Of a stretch of DNA of 12,177 nt, positions 5,660-12,177 are shown one piece after another. The stretch is from Planctomycetales bacterium (GTDB taxonomy: Bacteria; Planctomycetota; Planctomycetia; Pirellulales; UBA7805). Every line of letters starts with the position of its first letter. Position 1 is the first letter of the stretch. Made by a program: the position numbers and the translations under genes. The notes below the pieces were generated by a model that was not told the origin of the DNA, did not search any database, and was given only the letters and a program-made list of their open reading frames with translations. Where the stretch lies: contig WVZU01000233.1 of the NCBI GenBank assembly GCA_011772275.1, positions 648 through 12,824 on the forward strand, given 5' to 3'.

Positions 5660-8600
5660 ATGAGCGACCGGCCGTTTGTTCACCTGCATTGCCACAGTCA
5701 TTACAGTTTGCTGGACGGGGCCGCGACGACCGCGGGGTTGGTCGACCGGGCCAAAGAGCTGGGCATGACCGCTCTGGCCCTGACCGACCACGGCAACCTT
5801 TATGGTGCCGTGGAGTTTTACCGGCGGGCCAAACAGGCTGGCATCAATCCGGTGCTGGGTTACGAGGCGTACGTCGCGCCGGATAGCCGTTACGAAAAAC
5901 ATGCCGGCTCGGTCAAAGACTCCAGCTACCACTTGACGCTGCTGGCCCAAAACCGGACAGGTTTCAAAAACCTGTTGCGCCTCGCCTCCGCGGCGTTCCT
6001 GGAGGGTTTTTATTTCAAGCCGCGGATTGACCGCCAGTTGCTGCAGCAATGGAACGAAGGCATCATCTGCCTGTCGGGATGCGTTTCCAGCCAGTTCAGC
6101 CGCGCTCTGTTGCGAGGGAATGCCAGCGAGCGCGATCTGGAAGAAGCCAAGCAGATCGCCAGCTGGTTTGCCGGGGTGTTTCCAGACCGGTACTACATTG
6201 AAATCCAGGACAACGGCCTGGAGATCCAGCAGTTGGCCATGCAAGGCGCTGTCGACGTCGCTTGCCAACTGGGTCTGCCGCTGGTCGCTACCAGCGATGC
6301 CCATTACGTCTACCAGGAGGACGCCGAAGCGCAGGATATTTTGCTGTGCATCAACACGGGCAAGTTCCGCACCGACACCAACCGGATGAAGATGGAGAAC
6401 GACCAGTTCTACCTCCGCAGTCCGTACGAGATGTACGCTTCGTTTCCGGATCACGAGGATGCGGTGCGCCGCAGCCAGGAGATCGCCGATAGGGTAGATA
6501 TTGATTTGCAGCTGGGCCAGCGACATTTTCCCCAGTACGCCCTGCCGGTGGGCAGGACGGCCGAACAGCAATTGCGGGAACTGTGTCTGGAGGGGCTGCA
6601 GGATCGTTACCGCGATATCCCTCAGCGGTGGCAGAACGGTCAGCTGGCCGAAGATGTCCTGCAGCAACTCGATCACGAGCTGGAGGTGATCCACAAGTTG
6701 GGATTCTCCAATTACTTCCTGATTGTCTGGGACTTCGTCCGCTACGCTCGGCAAAATAACATCCCCTGCACCGCTCGTGGCTCCGGCGTGGGATCGTTGG
6801 TCTGTTACGCGTTGTATATGAGCCACGTTTGTCCGCTAAAGTACGATCTGCTGTTCGAGCGGTTTTTGGATGAAAACCGGCGCGAGGCGCCCGATATCGA
6901 CATCGACTTTTGCAAACAGCGGCGGGCGGAAGTGATCCAGTACGTCAAGGACAAGTATGGCGAAGCGAATGTGGCGCAGATCGGGACCTTTGGCACGCTG
7001 GCTGCCCGAGCGGCGATCCGCGATGTGGGTCGAGCGATGAGCATGCCGATCCCGCGGGTGGATCAGGTGGTGGCCATGGTCCCCGACGTGTTGGGGATTA
7101 CGCTCAATAAAGCCTTGGAGACCAGCGAGGAGTTGCGAAAGACGTACGAGTCGGATGGCGAAATCCGCGAACTGATCGATTTGGCCATGAAGGTCGAGGG
7201 CCTGGCCCGCAACGTGGGCACGCATGCCGCGGCGGTCGTGATTGCGGACCAGCCGCTGACAGAATACGTGCCCTTGGGACGCGTGCAGGGGAAGGAGGAC
7301 GTCATCACGCAATGGGCGATGAATGAGGTGGAAGCAGCCGGCCTCTTGAAAATGGATTTCCTGGGCCTGCGAAACCTGACCGTGCTGGCCCAATGTGCGG
7401 CCCTGATCGAGCAGACGACGGGGGAGACCATCGATCCCCACAAGTTTCCCCTGGACGATGCGGACACCTTCGCGCTGCTCTGCCGCGGGGAAACCAAAGG
7501 CATTTTTCAGCTGGAAAGTGGCGGGATCCGCGACCTGCTGCAGAAGATGAAACCGGACCATTTCCGCGACATCATCGCCACCAACGCCCTCTACCGCCCC
7601 GGACCTCTGGAAGGGGGCATGGTCGACGATTACGTGGCCGTCAAACACGGCCGCAAACGAGCCGTTTACGCTCATCCCGTGATGGAAGACGTCCTCCAAG
7701 AAACCCACGGCGTGATGGTGTATCAGGAACAGGTCATGCGGATCCTGAACCGGTTGGGCAGTATCCCCCTGGCCGACGCCTATTCCTGCATCAAGGCCAT
7801 CAGCAAGAAAAAGCTGCAGGACATCGCCAAGTATCAGGAACAATTCATTGATGGCGCCACGGCTCAGGGCCTGAATTCCAAAAAGGCACTGGAACTGTTC
7901 GGCCTGATCGAAAAGTTTGCCGGCTACGGTTTTAACAAGAGCCACAGCACGGCCTACGCCCTGATCGCTTATCAAACGGCTTATCTCAAGGCACATTACC
8001 CGGTCGAATTCATGGCGGCCCTCCTGACCGGCGACATTCCGGGCCGCAACTTCAAATCGAAAGACGCCCTTGTCGAACATCTGGAAGATTGCCGCCGGAT
8101 GGACGTCGAGGTCGAGCCGCCGGACGTGAATCACAGCCGAGTGGAGTTCACGGTCAGCCGGTCAGACGACGGCGTGAAGAAAATTCATTTCGCGCTGGCG
8201 GCCATCAAAGGCTGCGGCGGTGGCGCCGCAGAGGCGATTGTGCGGCAGCACCAGGCAGGAGGGCCCTTTGCCAGCCTGTTTGATTTTTGCGAACGGGTGG
8301 ATCCCAAGACGGTGAACCGCAGCGCGATCGAATCGCTGATCAAAGCCGGTGCCTTCGATTCGCTGGGTGTCCACCGGGCACAACTGGCCGCCGTCATCGA
8401 CCGGGCGATGCAAAGCGGCGCGGCGGCGTTGGCCGACCGCCGCCGCGGACAAGCCAGCTTGTTCGATGCCCTGCCAGAAGAACCGCAAGACGATGCCGCG
8501 GCCGAGAACCTGCCCGACATTCCGGAATGGGACCCCCGCCAGCTGTTGGCAGGCGAGAAAGAGGTGCTGGGGTACTACCTGGCCAGCCACCCGCTGGCGG

Positions 8601-9247
8601 AGTACCAGCAACAACTGGCGACCTGCTGTTCCCATACGACGACCGAACTGGCCCAGGTGGAACATCGCACCGGCGTCACCATTGGCGGCATGCTCTCTGC
8701 GATCAAGTACGCTCACACCAAGAACCCCCGGCCGGGACAGACGCAGACCAAGTATGTCCTGTTCGATCTGGAAGACGTGCAAGGCCTGATCCGCTGTATC
8801 ATGTGGCCCGAACCGTTCGCTCGTTTTGGCCACCTGGTCAGGCCGGATGCCATCCTGGTGGTGCAGGGGAACGTCGATCGCCGTCCCGGCAGCGAGGAAA
8901 CAAATTTGATTGTCAACGAACTGGTCCCGCTGGAAGAAATGAACCGTCGCTCGACCCGCGGCGCCCTGGTGCGGATCGACGAAAGCCAGGACGGATTGCA
9001 GGTCATCCAGCAGCTGTACGAGATTGTCCGCCGCTATCCGGGCAATGGCGAACTGGAATTGCAGCTGACCCTTTGCGACGGCACGTCGGTACATTGCAAG
9101 TGCGAAGACCTGAAGGTCGACACCAACCCGGAGATGCGGTTGCGGATCGAGCAGCTGGTCGGCCGCGACAGCTTCCTGCCGCTCACCGCCCGCCCCGCCG
9201 CGGTGCCCCAAAACGGCAACTCCCGCCGCCACGCGATGCGGGTCTAA
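5660..9247 (+). CDS. dnaE: DNA polymerase III alpha subunit DnaE
   Basis: This is the replicative polymerase subunit that extends DNA at the fork while held by the sliding clamp. The 1195 residues are a normal DnaE length. The N-terminal PHP domain (about 1-225) keeps H10, H12, D19, H44, E69, H91, C141, D213 and H215, the nine metal-ligand positions of PHP domains with exonuclease activity. The polymerase core contains ARGSGVGSLVCY, the catalytic PDIDIDF (D412, D414, D416), VGTHAAAVVI, KMDFLGLRNL (D566), ALYRPGPLEGGM and GYGFNKSHSTAYALIAYQTA. A helix-hairpin-helix lies near 849-870. QASLF (931-935) fits the internal clamp-binding motif. An OB fold follows at about 1005-1090, then a C-terminal domain. 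One core segment, ADAYSCIKAISKKK (about 705-718), departs from the usual ADLLRRAMGKK. No separate epsilon or PolC-type exonuclease insert is present. The gene stands alone, with a 407-base leader and a convergent repeat region after it. An error-prone DnaE2 is less likely given the intact PHP site and clamp motif. Confidence 0.97.
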   Translation: MSDRPFVHLHCHSHYSLLDGAATTAGLVDRAKELGMTALALTDHGNLYGAVEFYRRAKQAGINPVLGYEAYVAPDSRYEKHAGSVKDSSYHLTLLAQNRTGFKNLLRLASAAFLEGFYFKPRIDRQLLQQWNEGIICLSGCVSSQFSRALLRGNASERDLEEAKQIASWFAGVFPDRYYIEIQDNGLEIQQLAMQGAVDVACQLGLPLVATSDAHYVYQEDAEAQDILLCINTGKFRTDTNRMKMENDQFYLRSPYEMYASFPDHEDAVRRSQEIADRVDIDLQLGQRHFPQYALPVGRTAEQQLRELCLEGLQDRYRDIPQRWQNGQLAEDVLQQLDHELEVIHKLGFSNYFLIVWDFVRYARQNNIPCTARGSGVGSLVCYALYMSHVCPLKYDLLFERFLDENRREAPDIDIDFCKQRRAEVIQYVKDKYGEANVAQIGTFGTLAARAAIRDVGRAMSMPIPRVDQVVAMVPDVLGITLNKALETSEELRKTYESDGEIRELIDLAMKVEGLARNVGTHAAAVVIADQPLTEYVPLGRVQGKEDVITQWAMNEVEAAGLLKMDFLGLRNLTVLAQCAALIEQTTGETIDPHKFPLDDADTFALLCRGETKGIFQLESGGIRDLLQKMKPDHFRDIIATNALYRPGPLEGGMVDDYVAVKHGRKRAVYAHPVMEDVLQETHGVMVYQEQVMRILNRLGSIPLADAYSCIKAISKKKLQDIAKYQEQFIDGATAQGLNSKKALELFGLIEKFAGYGFNKSHSTAYALIAYQTAYLKAHYPVEFMAALLTGDIPGRNFKSKDALVEHLEDCRRMDVEVEPPDVNHSRVEFTVSRSDDGVKKIHFALAAIKGCGGGAAEAIVRQHQAGGPFASLFDFCERVDPKTVNRSAIESLIKAGAFDSLGVHRAQLAAVIDRAMQSGAAALADRRRGQASLFDALPEEPQDDAAAENLPDIPEWDPRQLLAGEKEVLGYYLASHPLAEYQQQLATCCSHTTTELAQVEHRTGVTIGGMLSAIKYAHTKNPRPGQTQTKYVLFDLEDVQGLIRCIMWPEPFARFGHLVRPDAILVVQGNVDRRPGSEETNLIVNELVPLEEMNRRSTRGALVRIDESQDGLQVIQQLYEIVRRYPGNGELELQLTLCDGTSVHCKCEDLKVDTNPEMRLRIEQLVGRDSFLPLTARPAAVPQNGNSRRHAMRV

Positions 9248-9262
9248 ATGGGTCAGGGGCTC

Positions 9263-9346
9263 GGCGCCTGGCAGGCCGGGAATCTTTTTGGCGATGGATC
9301 GGTGACGTCGCGCGCCAGGAGGGCCGGGAGTCTTTTTGGCGAGTAA
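9263..9346. repeat. Left copies of a 48-bp-period repeat
   Basis: The block TCTTTTTGGCGA recurs at 9283-9294 and 9331-9342, exactly 48 bases apart. It is embedded in a longer unit: GGCAGGCCGGGAATC, then GGCGATGGATCGGTGACGTC, then GCGCGCCAGGAGGGCCGGG. One full unit (9281-9328) and two partial ones are visible. They start 16 bases after the dnaE stop. Because 48 is a multiple of three, the frame persists and short ORFs appear on both strands: SPKRLPALLARDVTDP on minus, AGNLFGDGSVTSRARR on plus. Matching copies lie at 9709-9800. I read this as a dispersed non-coding repeat. From 9347 to 9430 I see nothing further. Confidence 0.8.
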
Positions 9347-9434
9347 CCCCTAGCCGCAACTGGTAAATGTCGCACCCCGCGCCTTTCCGGTTTCATGTCA
9401 GCAGCCCCCTGCTCTTCTGGCTTCATGCGAATAG

Positions 9435-9663
9435 CCCCGTGCTTTAGCACGGGGTCGAGATGGCAAAAAAAATAGGTATCGAGCCCCGTTCACGGGGCTT
9501 CCCGATGTCTGGCTTTAGCCTGGGATGACTCGCGGCGGAATAACACGGAATCAAGCAGCACGACGCGTCTTCACCAGGGCTGAAGCCGCCACGGCCAGAA
9601 GGCCCGTAAACGGGCCTTGCCGGTGGGTTGGTGGGCATCATCACCCCGGCATAAATGCCGGGG
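9435..9663. repeat. REP-like cluster of palindromic hairpins
   Basis: Four strong hairpins with tiny loops are spaced over about 230 bases: CCCCGTGC/GCACGGGG (9435-9454, loop TTTA), AGCCCCGT/ACGGGGCT (9482-9499, loop TC), AAGGCCCGT/ACGGGCCTT (9599-9618, loop AA) and CCCCGGCAT/ATGCCGGGG (9644-9663, loop AA). A weak one, GGCT-TT-AGCC, is at 9511-9520, and GGCTGAAGCC lies near 9578. The stems differ in sequence but share the pattern of a G/C block, one to three A/T bases and a 2-4-base loop, as in REP/BIME-type clusters. Such clusters are often mobilised by a Y1 REP-associated transposase (RAYT). None is present here. Read on the minus strand, the 9482-9499 hairpin is followed nine bases later by eight T's (9472-9465), so it might terminate opp transcription weakly. 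The placement between convergent genes fits REP elements. Confidence 0.75.
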
Positions 9664-9708
9664 CTCACACAAACCGAGGTCTCTTTGCCTGTCCTCTAAT
9701 TGGCTAAA

Positions 9709-9800
9709 GTCTTCCTTTGGCGATTCATCGGTGATGTCGCGCGCCAGGCAGGCCGGCAATCTTTTTGGCGATGGATCGGTGACGTTGCAGGCCAGCCGGC
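9709..9800. repeat. Right copies of the 48-bp-period repeat
   Basis: GGCGA-type blocks recur at 9719-9723 and 9767-9771, again 48 bases apart and in the same orientation as the left copies about 430 bases away. The unit at 9719-9757 (GGCGATTCATCGGTGATGTC, then GCGCGCCAGGCAGGCCGGC) differs from the left unit at only a handful of positions. The next unit (9758-9800) keeps AATCTTTTTGGCGATGG and ATCGGTGACGTTG, then decays. On the minus strand it reads SPKRLPACLARDITDE in 16-residue periods. From 9801 to the oppF stop at 9866 I see no other element. Confidence 0.8.
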
Positions 9801-9865
9801 GGACAGCCAAAGGGACTTTCGATCTGCTGAGGAGAAACCGTCGCGTTCCTGTTGGCCAGAACAAG

Positions 9866-10924
9866 CTACCGGGGTTGCCGCAGGGCTGCCTGGTAGCGCG
9901 GTTCGTCCCAGCCAAAGAAGCAGGCGACCTGGTGGTCGTCGCCGGCCAGCGGGGGCGAAGAGTGCAAGCAGTCCATGGCTGCCATCACACAGCGGTCGGC
10001 AAAGCGGCAACCGGGGTAAATCCTGTCCGGAGATGGCACCTCGCCGCTGGGCACCATCCGCTCCCGCCGCCGTTCGCGTTGGGGATCGGGCGTCGGCACG
10101 CTGGAGAGCAGCGCACGGGTGTAGGGGTGCCGCGGGTTGGCATACAGGTCTGCGGCAGGGGCGACTTCGACCAGGCGGCCGAGGTACATCACGCCCACCC
10201 GGTCCGCGATGTGCCGCACCACGGCCAGATCGTGGGCGATGAACAGGTAGGCCAGGCCCAGCTTGTCCTGCAGCTCGGTCAGCAGGTTGATCACCTGGGC
10301 CTGGATGGATACATCCAGCGCCGAGACGGGTTCGTCGCAGAGGATCACTTTGGGATGCACGGCCAGCGCCCGGGCGATGCCGATCCGCTGCCGCTGGCCG
10401 CCGGAGAACTCGTGGGGATAGCGATTGAGGAAACGAGGGTTGAGCCCGACCAGTTCCATCAGCCGCATGACTTCCAGCTTGCGATCGCGCGGGGGGTGCA
10501 GGCCGAAGATCTGCATCGGTTCGCCGATGATATTTCCCACGGTCATCCGCGGGTTCAGCGAGGCGAATGGATCTTGAAAAATCATTTGCATTTGCTGTCG
10601 GTACTGCCGCATTTCCCTTTCGGCGAGTCCCCCGATCGATCGGCCTGCGAACCGGATCTCTCCGGACGTGAGCGGCACCAGGTTCAGGATCGCTCGTGCC
10701 AAAGTCGATTTGCCGCAGCCCGATTCGCCGACCAGCCCCAGGGTTTCGCCTTCGGTCAGCGTCAGGCTGACGCCATCCACGGCCCGCAGTCGATGTGGGC
10801 TTTGCCTGAGGAAGCCGCCGCCGGGGATGGGAAAGTGCACCTCCAGGTCCCGCACTTCCAGCAGTGGCGGCGTGACGGCCGGTGTTTCGGCCGCCGGCTG
10901 GACGTTGAGAGGCCTTTCAGACAA
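9866..10924 (-). CDS. oppF: Oligopeptide/dipeptide ABC importer, ATPase OppF
   Basis: This is the second of two ATPases that drive peptide import through an inner-membrane permease pair. I place the start at TTG 10924, giving 352 residues. AGGAGG is six bases upstream, and the start overlaps the oppD stop by eight bases. Longer upstream extension would only read oppD out of frame. Motifs are complete: Walker A GESGCGKST (66-74), Q-loop Q117 in FQDPFASLNP, signature FSGGQRQR (173-180), Walker B VILCDE with catalytic E198, and H231 in IAHDL. The C-terminal peptide-transporter domain starts at HPYTRALLSSVP (266-277). It contains four cysteines, C306, C312, C319 and C335 (C-x5-C-x6-C-x15-C), a pattern shared with OppD. 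OppF versus DppF cannot be separated from sequence alone. The gene is last in a minus-strand operon and ends beside the repeat complex. Confidence 0.92.
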   Translation of the reverse strand: MSERPLNVQPAAETPAVTPPLLEVRDLEVHFPIPGGGFLRQSPHRLRAVDGVSLTLTEGETLGLVGESGCGKSTLARAILNLVPLTSGEIRFAGRSIGGLAEREMRQYRQQMQMIFQDPFASLNPRMTVGNIIGEPMQIFGLHPPRDRKLEVMRLMELVGLNPRFLNRYPHEFSGGQRQRIGIARALAVHPKVILCDEPVSALDVSIQAQVINLLTELQDKLGLAYLFIAHDLAVVRHIADRVGVMYLGRLVEVAPAADLYANPRHPYTRALLSSVPTPDPQRERRRERMVPSGEVPSPDRIYPGCRFADRCVMAAMDCLHSSPPLAGDDHQVACFFGWDEPRYQAALRQPR

Positions 10925-11918
10925 CCTCTTCCTCCTGCCGCGGCGCGGTCTGGATATCGACAAAGCAGGCGAAACGGTGTTCGTCGCCGCCAGCCAGCGG
11001 CGGTTGCTGCCGGTCACAGCGTTCGATCCGGTAGGGACAGCGCGGTTGGAAGGCGCAGCCGGGCGGTACGTGGATCAGGTCGGGCGGCTGGCCTGCGATC
11101 GGCACCAGCTTGTCGCCCGGCTGCTGGGTGACCCGCGGCACCGATTCCAGCAGGCCTTGTGTGTAGGGGTGGCGCGGGTCGCTGAACAGATCGTCGACCG
11201 GGGCCTCTTCCACAAACCGGCCGGCATACATCACGTTGACGCGATGGCAGATATTGGCCACCACGCCCATGTCATGCGTGATCAAAATAATCGCGGTGCC
11301 CTCCTCCCGCTGCAGTTGTTTTAACAGGTCCAGGATTTGGGCCTGGATCGTCACGTCCAGGGCCGTGGTCGGTTCGTCCGCGATCAGCAGATCGGGCTGG
11401 CAGCTTAGCGCCATGGCGATCATTACCCGCTGTCTCATCCCCCCGGAAAACTGATGCGGGTAATCGAAGATCCGCTTTGCCGCCGATGGGATACCGACCT
11501 TTTCCAGCATCTCGATCGCATGCCGCAGGGCCTGCGGGCGACTGTGCCGCTGGTGCACGCAGGTCACTTCGCACAATTGATCGGCCACGGTCAGGAACGG
11601 GTTCAGCGAGGTCATTGGATCCTGAAAGATCATGGCGATCCGGTTGCCGCGGATTTTCGATAACTCGCGCGGCCTCATGGCCAGCAAGTCCGCGCCTCGA
11701 TAAACTGCCCGGCCGCTGGTAATCCTGCCGGGCGGCACCGGCAGCAATCCCAACAGGGCCAGGTTCAATACGGTCTTCCCCGATCCGGACTCGCCCACGA
11801 TGCCCACGGTTTCCCCGCTGCGGATATCCAACGAGACCTTGTCGACGGCCCGCACCAGGCCGTCATCGGTTTTGAAGACGACGCCAAGTTCAGTCACTTC
11901 CAACAATTTGTCGGCCAT
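10917..11918 (-). CDS. oppD: Oligopeptide/dipeptide ABC importer, ATPase OppD
   Basis: This is the first ATPase of the peptide importer, and it works as a heterodimer with OppF on the cytosolic face of the permease. The protein has 333 residues from ATG 11918. Only a weak GGGGA lies upstream. Motifs: Walker A GESGSGKT (42-49), Q99 in [10 protein letters not shown], signature FSGGMRQR (157-164), Walker B LLIADE with catalytic E182, and H215 in ITHDM. The C-terminal domain begins at [12 protein letters not shown] (250-261). It carries C288, C294, C301 and C318 (C-x5-C-x6-C-x16-C). In related peptide ATPases, such a cysteine set has, to my memory, been reported to bind a 4Fe-4S cluster. The stop overlaps the oppF start. 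oppC ends 58 bases upstream, so the three genes are probably co-transcribed. DppD is the main alternative name. Confidence 0.92.
   Translation of the reverse strand: MADKLLEVTELGVVFKTDDGLVRAVDKVSLDIRSGETVGIVGESGSGKTVLNLALLGLLPVPPGRITSGRAVYRGADLLAMRPRELSKIRGNRIAMIFQDPMTSLNPFLTVADQLCEVTCVHQRHSRPQALRHAIEMLEKVGIPSAAKRIFDYPHQFSGGMRQRVMIAMALSCQPDLLIADEPTTALDVTIQAQILDLLKQLQREEGTAIILITHDMGVVANICHRVNVMYAGRFVEEAPVDDLFSDPRHPYTQGLLESVPRVTQQPGDKLVPIAGQPPDLIHVPPGCAFQPRCPYRIERCDRQQPPLAGGDEHRFACFVDIQTAPRQEEEVV
10931..10936 (-). promoter_or_regulatory. Shine-Dalgarno for oppF inside the end of oppD
   Basis: On the minus strand AGGAGG lies six bases before TTG 10924. It is a perfect consensus site within the last codons of oppD (Q-E-E-E-V-V) and justifies a TTG start with no nearby ATG. 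It suggests oppF is translated by reinitiation or internal entry on the oppD message. Confidence 0.8.
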
Positions 11919-11976
11919 AAAATGGATTCCCCGTGATCAATCCGCAATCGGCCACCCCGCACGGCCATTCCCACGC

Positions 11977-12177
11977 TTACTTGTTTTTCAGTCGCGGATC
12001 CAGCGCATCACGCAGTCCGTCCCCCAGAAAGTTCAACGCGTACAGTGTCAGGGCCAGGGCCAGCCCGGGAAACACGACCAGCCACCAGTGGGTCTGGAGA
12101 GGACTGATGTTCTTGATACCTTCGTTGGCCAGCATGCCCCAGGAAACGTCCGGCGGCTCGACCCCCAACCCCAGAAA
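11977..12177 (-). CDS. oppC: Peptide ABC importer permease OppC, C-terminal end only
   Basis: Only the last 66 residues are in the window. The frame is open to the right edge, so the rest of the gene lies beyond base 12177. The visible part starts FLGLGVEPPDVSWGMLANEG, the strongly conserved segment after the EAA loop region of DppC/OppC permeases. It continues into the last membrane segment, WWLVVFPGLALALTLYALNF, and ends LGDGLRDALDPRLKNK, a standard OppC/DppC terminus. It forms half of the inner-membrane channel with OppB, which is presumably further upstream. It is followed on the same strand by oppD after 58 bases, consistent with one operon. Confidence 0.9.
   Translation of the reverse strand, partial: FLGLGVEPPDVSWGMLANEGIKNISPLQTHWWLVVFPGLALALTLYALNFLGDGLRDALDPRLKNK

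Noticed and set aside
5543..9232. Long minus-strand open frames opposite dnaE (5543-6826, 6836-8134, 8162-9232)
   Set aside because: dnaE is unambiguous across the whole stretch. These frames are explained by codon bias of the sense gene.
9248..9346. A 32-codon ORF whose ATG directly follows the dnaE TAA
   Set aside because: It consists almost entirely of the 48-bp repeat, has no ribosome site, and the same sequence occurs elsewhere in the window outside this ORF. It is more likely a repeat than a gene.
9263..9800. CRISPR array
   Set aside because: The repeated units are contiguous 48-base periods without unique spacers, the hairpins differ from each other, and no cas gene is present.
9253..9915. 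Minus-strand short ORFs encoding 16-residue repeats (9253-9450 and 9571-9915)
   Set aside because: They are translations of the 48-bp repeat and REP-like hairpins. No start context or conserved domain supports a protein.
9617..11131. Long plus-strand open frame (about 504 codons) over the opp region
   Set aside because: It lies opposite oppF and oppD, which have complete ABC motifs on the minus strand. Its translation has no recognisable motif and is rich in Arg, Gly and His as expected for antisense of GC-rich genes.

Overview
The window looks like chromosomal DNA from a GC-rich, Gram-negative-type bacterium, most likely a planctomycete of the Pirellulales type. The evidence is the diderm envelope lipoproteins (BamD-like and LptE-like), the sequence style of the DnaE and of a large secreted orphan protein, and weak or missing Shine-Dalgarno sites at several genes. 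The taxon is an inference from protein style. No marker gene such as rRNA is present.

Layout, left to right. (1) Plus strand, 1-3574: the 3' part of recO (recombination mediator), then a long BamD-like TPR lipoprotein, an LptE-like lipoprotein that overlaps it by ATGA, and folP (dihydropteroate synthase). Short tandem repeats run across the recO and lptE stop codons. (2) Minus strand, 3813-5252: a secreted orphan protein of about 479 residues, convergent with folP. (3) A 407-bp divergent gap with inverted repeats, leading to dnaE (5660-9247, plus strand). This replicative DNA polymerase III alpha subunit keeps all nine PHP metal-ligand positions but has an unusual version of a conserved polymerase-core motif. 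(4) A 618-bp convergent non-coding gap, 9248-9865. It holds a cluster of REP-like palindromes bracketed on both sides by directly repeated copies of a 48-bp-period sequence. (5) Minus strand, 9866-12177: the end of a peptide-importer operon, read as oppC (C-terminal end only), then oppD, then oppF. OppD and OppF overlap by 8 bases, and oppF has a TTG start with a strong Shine-Dalgarno.

How the genes fit together: the BamD-like and LptE-like proteins belong to outer-membrane protein and LPS assembly respectively, and probably share a transcript. recO and folP are housekeeping neighbours. dnaE stands alone with its own leader. The Opp genes encode one ABC importer for oligopeptides or dipeptides; its two ATPases share a C-terminal four-cysteine pattern.

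Most of the window is ordinary housekeeping sequence. The least explained parts are the repeat complex after dnaE, the secreted orphan, and the altered DnaE core motif. I found no convincing new multi-gene system, CRISPR array, tRNA, rRNA or transposase gene.
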